Shown here in pieces: positions 1 to 6,796 of a DNA stretch of 15,018 bases. The notes under the pieces were generated by a model. The model worked only from the letters and a program-made list of their open reading frames with translations, was not told where the DNA came from and did not search any database. The DNA lies in NCBI GenBank assembly GCA_934155185.1, contig CAKPGT010000022.1, positions 1-15,018 of the forward strand, read 5' to 3'. This DNA comes from an uncultured Bacilli bacterium. GTDB lineage: Bacteria; Bacillota_I; Bacilli_A; RF39; UBA660. The position numbers and the translations under genes are program-made. Every line of letters starts with the position of its first letter. The first letter of the stretch is position 1.

Positions 1-61
1 CTACTGTTAATGCTAGTATTAATGCTACTACTCCAACTATTATTTTGTTTTGCTTGTTCAT
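1..61 (-). CDS. N-terminus of a membrane-anchored or secreted protein, cut by the window edge
   Basis: Only the first 20 codons are inside the window. They read MNKQNKIIVGVVALILALTV: a short positive N-terminus followed by an unbroken hydrophobic stretch, as in a signal peptide or N-terminal membrane anchor. The start ATG (59-61) has a clear ribosome site, GGAGG at 71-75 on the minus strand, about nine bases upstream, and a consensus promoter lies at 101-129. The gene is therefore real and has its own promoter although it follows tagO on the same strand. No lipobox cysteine is visible in the part seen. The family cannot be named; a cell-envelope protein is the natural guess beside tagO. Confidence 0.7.
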   Translation of the reverse strand, partial: MNKQNKIIVGVVALILALTV

Positions 62-100
62 AATATGCTACCTCCATATATTCTATATTTTTACTCTTAA

Positions 101-129
101 ATGATAGCATTCCCAACACCATCGGTCAA
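101..129 (-). promoter_or_regulatory. SigA-type promoter with extended -10, for the truncated gene at 1-61
   Basis: On the minus strand the -35 box TTGACC (124-129) and the -10 box TATCAT (101-106) are separated by exactly 17 bases, and TGC directly before the -10 gives an extended -10. Each hexamer matches consensus at five of six positions. Transcription would start near base 94, giving a leader of roughly 33 bases containing the GGAGG site. Confidence 0.75.
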
Positions 130-162
130 GTACTTTTATGATATGTTTACATAAATTGTGAG

Positions 163-1251
163 TTACTTCTTTCTTGTTTTTTCTTTACTCTTTTTTGTCA
201 TACTTGGTAGTTTTATATTTATTTTAGCTTTATCTGTTAAAATATTAGTTGTTAAAACTACCCATGTAATTAAAATCATTAATATAACATATATAATTAT
301 GCCTAGTTTTCTATCTTTTAATACGTAGAATATAGATGCTAATGAAAATAAAATACTTACACCATATATTATAAGAACTGTCGTTCTTTGAGAAAACTTT
401 TTATTTAAAAGCTGGTGATGTAAATGCTGTTTATCCGCTACATATATAGGTTTCTTATGAATTATTCTTCTTATAATTGCAAATAAAGTATCAAGTATTG
501 GAATTGCAAGAATTAATAGCGGTACAACAAGTGATGTTAAAGTAACTGCTTTAAATCCAACTAAACACACAACCGCTATCATAAAGCCTAGAAAAACGGA
601 GCCTGTCTCACCCATAAATATTTTAGCAGGATTAAAATTAAATACTAAAAATCCTAAGCATGCACCTAACATTATAAATGTTAATGTTATCTCTAAACTT
701 CCTATATTATGCATTATAAATGCTATAATACCTATTGTTGCAAAAAATATACTAGATATACCTGCAGCAAGTCCATCTAAACCATCTATCAAATTAATTA
801 TATTCATAACAGCAACCATAAATATAATGGTTAGAGGATATGAAAACCATCCAAAATCAAAGTAAAATCCAAAAAACGATATATCATTTAAAAGTATTTT
901 TCCGTAGAAAGTTACAACACATGCCGCTAGAAGCTGACCTACTATAGCTTCTTTTGCCTTTAATGGTTTTATGTCATCTATTATACCTGTTATTATAAGT
1001 ATAAAACTACCTATTAAAATAGATAACATCTGTGTCGTTTGGGGTGCAAAAAGCATGTAACCAAACAAAAAACCAAAAAACATCATAAGCCCGCCCATTA
1101 GTGGCATTGGCTTTTTATGTACCTTTCTTTCATTAGGATAATCTAGTGCTCCTACATGATATGATATCCACTTTACAATTGGAAACAAAGCCATTGTAAA
1201 AATCATTACTGAAAATATTATTTTTAATACTTGTATTATTTTTTCATCCAT
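163..1251 (-). CDS. tagO: Undecaprenyl-phosphate N-acetylglucosamine-1-phosphate transferase (TagO/WecA family)
   Basis: A 362-residue polytopic membrane protein of the MraY/WecA family. It transfers a sugar-1-phosphate (in TagO/WecA, GlcNAc-1-P) from a UDP-sugar to undecaprenyl phosphate, the first step of wall teichoic acid or surface polysaccharide assembly on the inner face of the membrane. Family motifs appear in order: an ERKVHKKP segment with MGG (about 41-54), the DD pair at 92-93, NIINLIDGLDG (150-160), NPAKIFMGETGS (207-218) and the HLHH loop (276-279), separated by about eleven hydrophobic spans. The tail is very basic. The ATG at 1249-1251 has GGTGA a few bases upstream. The length is normal for the family. 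The symbol is by family; the substrate sugar is inferred. Glycosyltransferase operons lie upstream on the same strand. Confidence 0.93.
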   Translation of the reverse strand: MDEKIIQVLKIIFSVMIFTMALFPIVKWISYHVGALDYPNERKVHKKPMPLMGGLMMFFGFLFGYMLFAPQTTQMLSILIGSFILIITGIIDDIKPLKAKEAIVGQLLAACVVTFYGKILLNDISFFGFYFDFGWFSYPLTIIFMVAVMNIINLIDGLDGLAAGISSIFFATIGIIAFIMHNIGSLEITLTFIMLGACLGFLVFNFNPAKIFMGETGSVFLGFMIAVVCLVGFKAVTLTSLVVPLLILAIPILDTLFAIIRRIIHKKPIYVADKQHLHHQLLNKKFSQRTTVLIIYGVSILFSLASIFYVLKDRKLGIIIYVILMILITWVVLTTNILTDKAKINIKLPSMTKKSKEKTRKK

Positions 1252-1578
1252 ACTATCACCACTACATCAATTGTATCAAATTTCCAAAAAAAAGTCTCGT
1301 ATAAAAAGATATATAATTAAAATGAATGATTAAATGTAAACCTTATGATTATGAATTTTAAGTAAGATTTAAGTAAGATGTAATGTATTATAAAAATATT
1401 GTACCTGATTTATAATAAAAGATTTTATATGAAAATGGTATTAGTACCAAGTCACTCAAAAGCTACAACATAACAAAAAAATCATAAAACAATTTTTTGT
1501 TTTTTCGTTCTATAAAATTTTTAAGAACAAATATTTGATTTTTACTGTATTCAGTTATTTCTTTTATTTTGAAAAAAG
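1252..1578. other. 327-base non-coding region upstream of tagO with an 11-base tandem repeat
   Basis: No convincing gene is present. The region holds a perfect tandem direct repeat of TTAAGTAAGAT (1358-1368 and 1369-1379). It also holds a small palindrome ggtattagtacc near 1438, an A/T-only inverted repeat of AACAAAAAA with TTTTTTGTT near 1472-1502, and a GTTCT/AGAAC hairpin (1507-1528). The A/T inverted repeat could be a weak terminator for the nuclease gene ending at 1579, but it has only one G-C pair. The tagO promoter should lie here; no box pair matches consensus as well as the other promoters in the window. Confidence 0.6.
1358..1379. repeat. Perfect tandem 11-base repeat, possible response-regulator box upstream of tagO
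   Basis: TTAAGTAAGAT occurs twice back to back, one helical turn apart, about 107 bases upstream of the tagO start. An 11-base spacing of direct repeats is the known layout of sites for OmpR/PhoB-family response regulators. On the minus strand, CATAAT (1348-1353) lies where the repeat would cover the -35 region at a 17-base spacing. On the plus strand, TATTAT (1386-1391) lies just downstream. The regulator is unknown and the role is inferred from spacing alone. Confidence 0.4.
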
Positions 1579-2415
1579 TTATTTACCACTATTAATTATT
1601 TTTTTTAAAGTAATATTATCTTTGTTTTTCCATTCAGTATATCCATTTGCATTTCTACCTAGTATTGCTATTGCAGCCATTGATGGAGATGAAAACAAGT
1701 GATCATTAATGTAAACTTTATCCACTATATCCGAAGAATTTCTTTCTTTCTCACAAAATCCATATAGTGACTTTGAAAGGCTATCATATATTCCCTCTTT
1801 AATTTTAGAACCCTTTAACACTACAAATCCCTCATCAGTCACCATACCATTTGCATAACAAATTCCATTATTAGTTAAATGTAATATGTTATCCATCTTT
1901 TCATCTTCATTAACTAATTGAATAAACAATTTATAACCAAACATATTAGTAATTATTTTTATTTTATTAATAAACTTTTCTGCTCTTATTTCATCTGCAT
2001 TTCCTAGTGACGATTTTGTAGGATTAGATTCATTTTTTATAATATATCTTTTAGCTTTCTTACCCATTTGATATAATTCATGTTCTATATACTTTATATG
2101 AGCCTTATTTAATGAATTATCTTTACTTACAAACACAACGCATTCATTCCAAAAATCTTTATTTTTATTATGTTGATATAACCTATTATATATATTTTCA
2201 GCTTCACCTATATATGCTATCTTTTCAGCAGTATTCTCATCATCACCAAATAAAATATATACTCCAGTATTATCAATATAATCTAAGTTTACTGCTTCCT
2301 TTAATTTATTTCTAGGTATTTTATAGCTAATACCAAACCAATCATCTATAAAGCATTCAATTATCCCAGTTGGATTATTCTCTTCAATAATAAATTGTAA
2401 TACTTGTTTATTCAT
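1579..2415 (-). CDS. GIY-YIG nuclease-like protein with C-terminal DUF4357 domain
   Basis: A 278-residue protein. Residues about 50-115 form a GIY-YIG domain: GVY (51-53), AYIGEAENI (67-75) with the second-motif YIG, the conserved Arg in NRLYQH (78) and a candidate metal-binding Glu in YIEHELYQ (111). Residues about 195-265 match the DUF4357 pattern, ending in SSPSMAAIAILGRNANGYTEW. This two-domain layout recurs in bacterial proteins called GIY-YIG nuclease family protein, whose substrates are mostly unknown; DNA binding or cleavage is inferred from the fold. The start is the ATG at 2413-2415, because AGGTGA (2421-2426) sits five bases upstream; a GTG at 2422-2424 in the same frame lies inside that site. 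It follows the GT2 gene by 18 bases, so it is cotranscribed with polysaccharide genes although its function looks unrelated. Confidence 0.85.
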   Translation of the reverse strand: MNKQVLQFIIEENNPTGIIECFIDDWFGISYKIPRNKLKEAVNLDYIDNTGVYILFGDDENTAEKIAYIGEAENIYNRLYQHNKNKDFWNECVVFVSKDNSLNKAHIKYIEHELYQMGKKAKRYIIKNESNPTKSSLGNADEIRAEKFINKIKIITNMFGYKLFIQLVNEDEKMDNILHLTNNGICYANGMVTDEGFVVLKGSKIKEGIYDSLSKSLYGFCEKERNSSDIVDKVYINDHLFSSPSMAAIAILGRNANGYTEWKNKDNITLKKIINSGK

Positions 2416-2433
2416 CTTCTTCACCTAACTTAC

Positions 2434-3336
2434 TTACTGTTTATCATTAAAGCCTATCTTCTCTTTAATAATGTAGCATGGTCTATTTAAACTTTCTTTA
2501 TATATTCTTGATACATAAAGTGACATCATACCTATAGATAGCATTATAAATGACTCAAAAAGTATTATTGTCTTATGTGATAAATTACCCATAAGTATAA
2601 AATTAATAAGTCCTATTAAAAATATTATTATGCTAAGCATAAATACAAAACTTAATGGAAATGTAGAAAAAGAAATAATTCCAGACAATGAATACTTAAT
2701 TAACTTTATTATAGACCATTTAGAAGTTCCATACTGTCTTTTTTCTGGCATGTAAGGTACATAAATAGTATTAAATCCCACCCAAGAAAAAATTCCCTTT
2801 AAAAATCTTTTTCTTTCAGGTAAAGCTACTATTGCATCCTTAACAGATGCTTTAAATACTCTAAAATCACTAGCACCTGGAAGTAGTTTAGCTTCTGATA
2901 TATTATTATTAATTTTATAAAAAATAGAAGTTAAAGTTCTTTTTAAGGAGCCTTCATCTTTTCTATTAGATTTATATGCACAAACAATATCATATTTTGG
3001 ATCATCCATCAATTTATCATACATTTGAGTTAGCATTTGTGGTGTGTGCTGTAAATCAGCATCCATTATTGCAACATACTTTCCCCTTGCTTCTTTAAGA
3101 CCTGCAAACATTGCAGCTTCTTTACCAAAATTTCTAGAAAACGTAATTATTTTAACATTTTTATCTTTCTCATTAAGACTAATCAAAAAATCATTTGTAT
3201 CGTCTTCACTACCATCATTTACCATTATAATTTCATGAGATATTTTTTTCTCATCTAACTCAGATTTTAGTTTTTCATAAAATTCATTAATTGATTTTCC
3301 CTCATTATAGCAAGGGACAACTACTGATAACTTCAT
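2434..3336 (-). CDS. Membrane-anchored GT2 glycosyltransferase, GtrB/DPM1-like (polyprenyl-phosphate sugar synthase)
   Basis: A 300-residue protein of glycosyltransferase family 2. The GT-A domain has the opening SVVVPCYNEG, the nucleotide-binding VNDGSEDDT (39-47) and the metal-binding DAD at 92-94 in MDADLQHTP. The amphipathic segment QYGTSKW is typical of GtrB/DPM1-like enzymes and is followed by two membrane spans near residues 222-275. Such enzymes move a hexose from a UDP-sugar to undecaprenyl phosphate, making the donor for glycan side-branch addition outside the membrane. ATG at 3334-3336 is chosen because AGGA lies nine bases upstream; an in-frame TTG at 3340-3342 is too close to that site. 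The ribosome site overlaps the end of the GT4 gene, showing tight operon packing. The exact sugar is not readable from sequence. Confidence 0.9.
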   Translation of the reverse strand: MKLSVVVPCYNEGKSINEFYEKLKSELDEKKISHEIIMVNDGSEDDTNDFLISLNEKDKNVKIITFSRNFGKEAAMFAGLKEARGKYVAIMDADLQHTPQMLTQMYDKLMDDPKYDIVCAYKSNRKDEGSLKRTLTSIFYKINNNISEAKLLPGASDFRVFKASVKDAIVALPERKRFLKGIFSWVGFNTIYVPYMPEKRQYGTSKWSIIKLIKYSLSGIISFSTFPLSFVFMLSIIIFLIGLINFILMGNLSHKTIILFESFIMLSIGMMSLYVSRIYKESLNRPCYIIKEKIGFNDKQ

Positions 3337-3347
3337 ATGCAACCATC

Positions 3348-4478
3348 CTACTTTCTTTTACTATTAATTATCTTTGTCCATTTTTTTAATACATTATCAC
3401 CACTAAAATTTCTTGAATTTACTTTTGCATTTTTTCCAAGTTTTTTTCTTAATTTTTCATCACTAATTAGTGTTGATATTTTATCTATCATTTCATCTTC
3501 ATTTCTATTTTCAATTAAATACCCATCTATTCCATCAGAGATTATCTCATTAGCTCCTTGTGCTGATGTATAAGAAATGCAAGGTATTCCATAACTCATT
3601 GCTTCAATTAATACTAGTCCAAAGCTTTCAGTATAAGATGTCATTACATAAATAGAACTATCTTGAAGCAGCTCATTTATATATTCTTTATTTTGATAGC
3701 CATGAAAAATAACTTTATCTCCTAATTTAAGTTCTTTTGCTAAATCTAGAAGATTATTTTTTTCCATTCCATCACCAACAATATTAAGCTTCCAATCACT
3801 ATATTTAAAGCTTATCTTTTTAAATAGCTTTAGTAAATCATCAAATCCTTTTTCTTTAGAAAGTCTTCCAACTGCAATTAAGTTTTTACTATCAAGCTTT
3901 GATGTTTTATTAGGTATACTATCTAAACAATTATATATACAAATAGATTTTTCACCAAGGTATTTTTTATAAAAATTACTTAACTCATTAGACACACTTA
4001 CTAAATAATCCATGTTTTTGCAAGATTTTACAAGTGAGTTAATATATTTTTTATCATTATTATGGTGGCTATGCTCCCAAGCAATTTTCTTTATGCTTTT
4101 TTTAGCAAACTTAGATACTAAATAATTATGAACCGTTCTAGTAGATATAATAACATCTGTATCTAACTTTTTAAGTGTAATAGCTGTTTTTATATACTTA
4201 ACATATCCTATCTTACTACTAGTAGTAATACCCTTAAAGAACATACTAAAATTCTTCTTTTTTAAATAATACTTCATTTCTTTTTTATTAGGTTTTAAGT
4301 TAGATATATAACTTACTTTTATTCTATCATCTAATTTAAATACAGGTTCCTTGTATAGTCTATAAACAGACAATATTTCAACGCTATACTTATTACATAA
4401 AAGATTAGCGAGCGTTACTACGGCGTTTTCAATTCCACCGTAACCTAAATGAAGTGCTAAAATAGTAATTTTTTTCAT
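3348..4478 (-). CDS. GT4-family glycosyltransferase (GT-B fold)
   Basis: A 376-residue soluble or peripheral glycosyltransferase. The N-terminal half has the acceptor-side glycine loop GYGGIENAV (12-20) typical of GT4. The C-terminal half has the donor-site motif GRLSKEKGFDDLL (204-216), IVGDG (233-237) and the EX7E motif with E284 and E292 in ESFGLVLIEAM. It retains the sugar of a nucleotide-sugar donor and adds it to a growing lipid-linked surface glycan or teichoic acid; donor and acceptor are unknown. ATG 4476-4478 is preceded by GGTGA five bases upstream. A longer in-frame reading would start within the promoter and is rejected. It is first in the operon GT4-GT2-GIY-YIG, driven by the promoter at 4495-4523, and is divergent from the YjcZ-like gene. 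Confidence 0.9.
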   Translation of the reverse strand: MKKITILALHLGYGGIENAVVTLANLLCNKYSVEILSVYRLYKEPVFKLDDRIKVSYISNLKPNKKEMKYYLKKKNFSMFFKGITTSSKIGYVKYIKTAITLKKLDTDVIISTRTVHNYLVSKFAKKSIKKIAWEHSHHNNDKKYINSLVKSCKNMDYLVSVSNELSNFYKKYLGEKSICIYNCLDSIPNKTSKLDSKNLIAVGRLSKEKGFDDLLKLFKKISFKYSDWKLNIVGDGMEKNNLLDLAKELKLGDKVIFHGYQNKEYINELLQDSSIYVMTSYTESFGLVLIEAMSYGIPCISYTSAQGANEIISDGIDGYLIENRNEDEMIDKISTLISDEKLRKKLGKNAKVNSRNFSGDNVLKKWTKIINSKRK

Positions 4479-4494
4479 AATTATCACCGTATTA

Positions 4495-4523
4495 ATTATA
4501 CTAAAGTAATTAAAAAAGGTCAA
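4495..4523 (-). promoter_or_regulatory. SigA promoter for the GT4-GT2-GIY-YIG operon
   Basis: On the minus strand, TTGACC (4518-4523), a 17-base spacer and a perfect TATAAT (4495-4500). The -10 box is only 16 bases from the GT4 start codon and the GGTGA ribosome site begins at 4488, so the predicted leader is about 10-13 bases long, unusually short. Confidence 0.8.
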
Positions 4524-4547
4524 AAAAAACAAAATATAGTGTAAAGT

Positions 4548-4562
4548 GCCTTGATATAAGGC
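4548..4562. repeat. Inverted repeat GCCTT-GATAT-AAGGC between divergent genes, possible operator
   Basis: A perfect 5-base inverted repeat with a 5-base centre lies between the divergent GT4 promoter (4495-4523) and the YjcZ-like gene start at 4622. It is the only GC-containing symmetric site in this spacer. It could bind a dimeric regulator acting on one or both genes; this is inference from position and symmetry. Confidence 0.35.
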
Positions 4563-4621
4563 GTTATGTATACCCCTTTTTTAGTAATAAAAATATACTA
4601 TAGTGAAAGGGTGTGATATAT

Positions 4622-4798
4622 ATGTACGGTTATCCATACTATCCAAACTATCCATATTATGGTAACAATGATTCAGGTGGCGGATACAGTTTTCTTTGGA
4701 TAATTATAATTGTATTTATAATTTTCTTCTTGTTCTTTGGTGCAGGCTTTTCTGGTGGAAGACAAAACTGTGGTCAATGTGGAAGATGTAATAACTAA
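4622..4798 (+). CDS. YjcZ-like small membrane protein with Tyr/Pro-rich head and Cys-rich tail
   Basis: A 58-residue protein. The N-terminus alternates Tyr, Pro and Asn (residues 2-14), followed by DSGGGYSF and one strongly hydrophobic span (about 23-40) ending GAGFSGG. The tail has C50, C53 and C56 as Cys-x2-Cys-x2-Cys. The Gly-rich lead into a single span resembles the YjcZ family, tiny proteins of Bacillota often annotated as sporulation proteins; the Tyr/Pro head and cysteine tail are not part of the minimal family. The cysteines could bind metal or crosslink. ATG 4622 is preferred over the GTG at 4613, because the purine-rich AAAGGG (4606-4611) is correctly spaced only for the ATG. It has its own strong terminator and is the only plus-strand gene in the left half. 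TATACT (4594-4599) could be its -10, but no good -35 is visible. Confidence 0.75.
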   Translation: MYGYPYYPNYPYYGNNDSGGGYSFLWIIIIVFIIFFLFFGAGFSGGRQNCGQCGRCNN

Positions 4799-4805
4799 AA
4801 ATATT

Positions 4806-4841
4806 AAAGGGACAGTAATAAAAAACTATTACTGTCCCTTT
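4806..4841. terminator. Bidirectional terminator between convergent genes
   Basis: A perfect 15-base stem (4806-4820 with 4827-4841) closed by a six-base loop. The arm is AAAGGGACAGTAATA. On the minus strand the stem is followed by a T-rich tract (TTTAATATTTTT), and the plus-strand product ends in CCCTTT. It serves both the YjcZ-like gene and the Alg13-like gene; the TAA stop of the latter (4840-4842) starts within the stem. Confidence 0.85.
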
Positions 4842-5316
4842 AGTTATCTATGTAGTTTTTGACACTATTTTTAAAGTTTTCGCTGTTTGATTCATATTTA
4901 TTAGGCTTAAACTTTTTCACCTCACATAATACTTTATATAAATTTTTAGTACTATATAATGGCAAAATATAACCTTTTTTAGCAAATTCTTTAGTAATTT
5001 GTAGTTGATGATCATTAGTGTGCTCTTTATATTTTTTTAATCTAGGTACAACTATTACCTTTTTGTTTTTATTAATGCACTCAGTTATTATGCCTACACC
5101 ACCATGTGCAATTATTATTCTTGCTTTATCAATTAAATTTGCAATTTCATCTTTTGAAATAAAATCAAACATTTCGATTTTATCATCATCAAACTTAGTA
5201 CACCCAACTTGCGCAATTACTTTTTCTTTTATGTTCCCTTTTTTTATTTCACTTGATACTGCCTTAAGAATTCTTTCAAATGGCTTATCTTGCGTTCCAA
5301 GTAGTATTAATATCAT
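4840..5316 (-). CDS. Alg13/PssE-like glycosyltransferase subunit (GT28 C-terminal domain)
   Basis: A 158-residue protein with the fold of the donor-binding half of GT28 enzymes. It opens MILILLGTQDKPF, the usual start of Alg13/PssE proteins, and has the nucleotide-sugar site AHGGVGIITECI (70-81) and PRLKKYKEHTNDHQ (91-104). It should pair with the Alg14-like protein encoded just upstream to make one active enzyme adding a sugar to a polyprenyl-diphosphate-linked acceptor; Cps14F/Cps14G and PssD/PssE are known examples. The start ATG (5314-5316) overlaps the TAA of that gene by one base (TAATG), with GGGTGG eight bases upstream. A GTG at 5326-5328 in frame lies inside this ribosome site and is not preferred. 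Confidence 0.88.
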   Translation of the reverse strand: MILILLGTQDKPFERILKAVSSEIKKGNIKEKVIAQVGCTKFDDDKIEMFDFISKDEIANLIDKARIIIAHGGVGIITECINKNKKVIVVPRLKKYKEHTNDHQLQITKEFAKKGYILPLYSTKNLYKVLCEVKKFKPNKYESNSENFKNSVKNYIDN

Positions 5317-5786
5317 TAGAATATCCACCCTTCATACTTAGCTTTAGGATACAATTTAAGCATTGATTTCCACTGAACGATAAATACATCTGCAATAGGA
5401 TATATTAGCTTTCCTGTAAGCGTTTTCGTTTCTATATTTGCAAAAGATTCAATGTATATTATCTTTTTTCTAAATATTTTTGCTATATAGCACATTGGAA
5501 CGCAAGTATGAGCACCAGTTGTAACTATAACATCAGGTTTAAATTTTAGAAAAATAATTAAACTTTTTATAATGTTATAAGGCGCTGTAAAAATATATTT
5601 TAAAATATTATCCTTATTACCAGTTAGCAAATAATCTATCTTACTTTTGTATCTTGCCTTTAAACCTTTAGTTGATTTATGCATTTCAGTTACAATTTTA
5701 TAATCATAATTTTTAAATATATCTTTAAGTTGCATCATTTCTGTTAAATGTCCACCCATGCTTGATATAAATATTACCTTTTTCAT
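5316..5786 (-). CDS. Alg14/PssD-like glycosyltransferase membrane subunit
   Basis: A 156-residue protein equivalent to the N-terminal half of MurG-like GT-B enzymes. The glycine-rich motif SSMGGHLTEMMQL (8-20) is diagnostic of the Alg14/PssD/Cps14F family. A hydrophobic stretch near residues 64-80 fits membrane attachment and acceptor-lipid binding, and TTGAHTCVPMCYIAKIF follows the family pattern. It recruits the soluble Alg13-like partner encoded immediately downstream with a one-base stop/start overlap, which suggests equimolar synthesis. ATG 5784-5786 has AGGAG seven bases upstream and its own promoter at 5805-5833. The acceptor and sugar are not known; GlcNAc-type and galactose additions both occur in the family. 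Confidence 0.88.
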   Translation of the reverse strand: MKKVIFISSMGGHLTEMMQLKDIFKNYDYKIVTEMHKSTKGLKARYKSKIDYLLTGNKDNILKYIFTAPYNIIKSLIIFLKFKPDVIVTTGAHTCVPMCYIAKIFRKKIIYIESFANIETKTLTGKLIYPIADVFIVQWKSMLKLYPKAKYEGWIF

Positions 5787-5804
5787 AACTCTTCTCCTAG
5801 TTTG

Positions 5805-5833
5805 ATTATAGCAAATAAAGATTAAGTTGTATA
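5805..5833 (-). promoter_or_regulatory. SigA-like promoter for the Alg14/Alg13-like gene pair
   Basis: On the minus strand, a perfect TATAAT (5805-5810), a 17-base spacer and a weaker -35 TATACA (5828-5833, four of six matches). It lies in the 56-base gap after yvcK. An inverted repeat ATTAAG/CTTAAT (5842-5847 with 5821-5826) spans the same gap and might weakly terminate the yvcK transcript. Confidence 0.6.
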
Positions 5834-5842
5834 TAAATTACC

Positions 5843-6796
5843 TTAATTATTCTTAATCAACTCTTCAAATATTTTAAGTGATAATTTTATAGTATCATGC
5901 TTTAGTGAACCATTTTCTACATTTACGAAATCACTTTTTATTAATTTAAAGTTAAACTTACTTAAGTTTTTACTATCAATAATGACAGGTTCTTTTTCTT
6001 CAACTCTATGATATTTTTCTATATATTTTTTTGGAATTATACCATCATTAGCAATTACAACATCTATTTTTCTTTTTCCTAAATGTCTATTTAATACCTT
6101 GATATGATCTGTTAATGCAAAACCATCTGTTTCACCTGGCTGTGTAAACATATTGCAAACATATAATATCTTACCTTTTGAACTATCAATTGCTTTTATA
6201 ACATCTTCACTAATTAAATTACAAATGATACTAGTATATAAACTTCCCATACTTAAAATTATCATATCCGCTTCTTTAATAGCTTTAATTACAGTTGGCG
6301 TAATAATTGGTGATTCTTTATAATATATATCTTTTATTTTCTTTTCTGAATCTGTTATATTATGTTCGCCTTCAACAATACTATTATCTTCCATTTTACC
6401 CATTAGTATAACGTTATCTTCAGTTAATGGAAGAACCCTACCTCGGATGTTTAAAACGTTTGATAATGACTCAATTCCATCCGACATATTACCAGTAATA
6501 TTACATAATGCTGCTAATAAAAGGTTACCAACTGCGTGTCCGTTTAAATCACTTGTTGTTTTGAATCTATATTCTAAAAGTTTTTCAAATAAAGGCTCTG
6601 TATCTGACATTGATGCTAAAACTTTTCTTAAGTCTCCTACTGCCGGAATATCAAATTCTTCTCTAAGTTTTCCTGTTGATCTTCCATCATCACATACAGA
6701 TACAACAACTGTCATATCAACTGGAAATTGTTTTAAGCCCCTAACCAAGGTTGACGTTCCTGTTCCTCCGCCTAAAATAACTACTTTTTTATTCAT
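5843..6796 (-). CDS. yvcK: YvcK/CofD-family protein (gluconeogenesis factor, cell-shape regulator)
   Basis: A 317-residue Rossmann-like protein of the YvcK branch of the CofD family. The nucleotide-binding loop GGGTGTSTLVRGLK starts at residue 9. DDGRSTGKLREEFDIPAVGDLRK (about 36-58), GHAVGNLLLAAL, MGSLYTSIICNLI and MFTQPGETDGF are all conserved family segments. In Bacillus subtilis, YvcK binds UDP-sugars, is needed on gluconeogenic carbon sources and affects peptidoglycan enzymes. ATG 6794-6796 is chosen because AGGTGG lies five bases upstream; the GTG at 6803-6805 falls inside that site. Its first eight bases overlap the end of the hydrolase gene. It is last in the ttcA-like operon; in many Bacillota yvcK sits with rapZ and whiA instead, so this context is different. 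Confidence 0.92.
   Translation of the reverse strand: MNKKVVILGGGTGTSTLVRGLKQFPVDMTVVVSVCDDGRSTGKLREEFDIPAVGDLRKVLASMSDTEPLFEKLLEYRFKTTSDLNGHAVGNLLLAALCNITGNMSDGIESLSNVLNIRGRVLPLTEDNVILMGKMEDNSIVEGEHNITDSEKKIKDIYYKESPIITPTVIKAIKEADMIILSMGSLYTSIICNLISEDVIKAIDSSKGKILYVCNMFTQPGETDGFALTDHIKVLNRHLGKRKIDVVIANDGIIPKKYIEKYHRVEEKEPVIIDSKNLSKFNFKLIKSDFVNVENGSLKHDTIKLSLKIFEELIKNN

Noticed and set aside
1472..1502. A/T-only inverted repeat as a terminator for the GIY-YIG gene
   Set aside because: Only one G-C pair in the stem and no clear T tract on the minus strand; too weak to call as a terminator.
4567..4600. A SigG-like promoter (TGTATA and TATACTA) before the YjcZ-like gene
   Set aside because: The boxes are 21 bases apart instead of 17-18, and the match is partial, so sporulation control cannot be claimed.
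5018..5341. A 107-codon open frame opposite the Alg13-like gene
   Set aside because: Antisense shadow; the minus-strand frame carries the family motifs.
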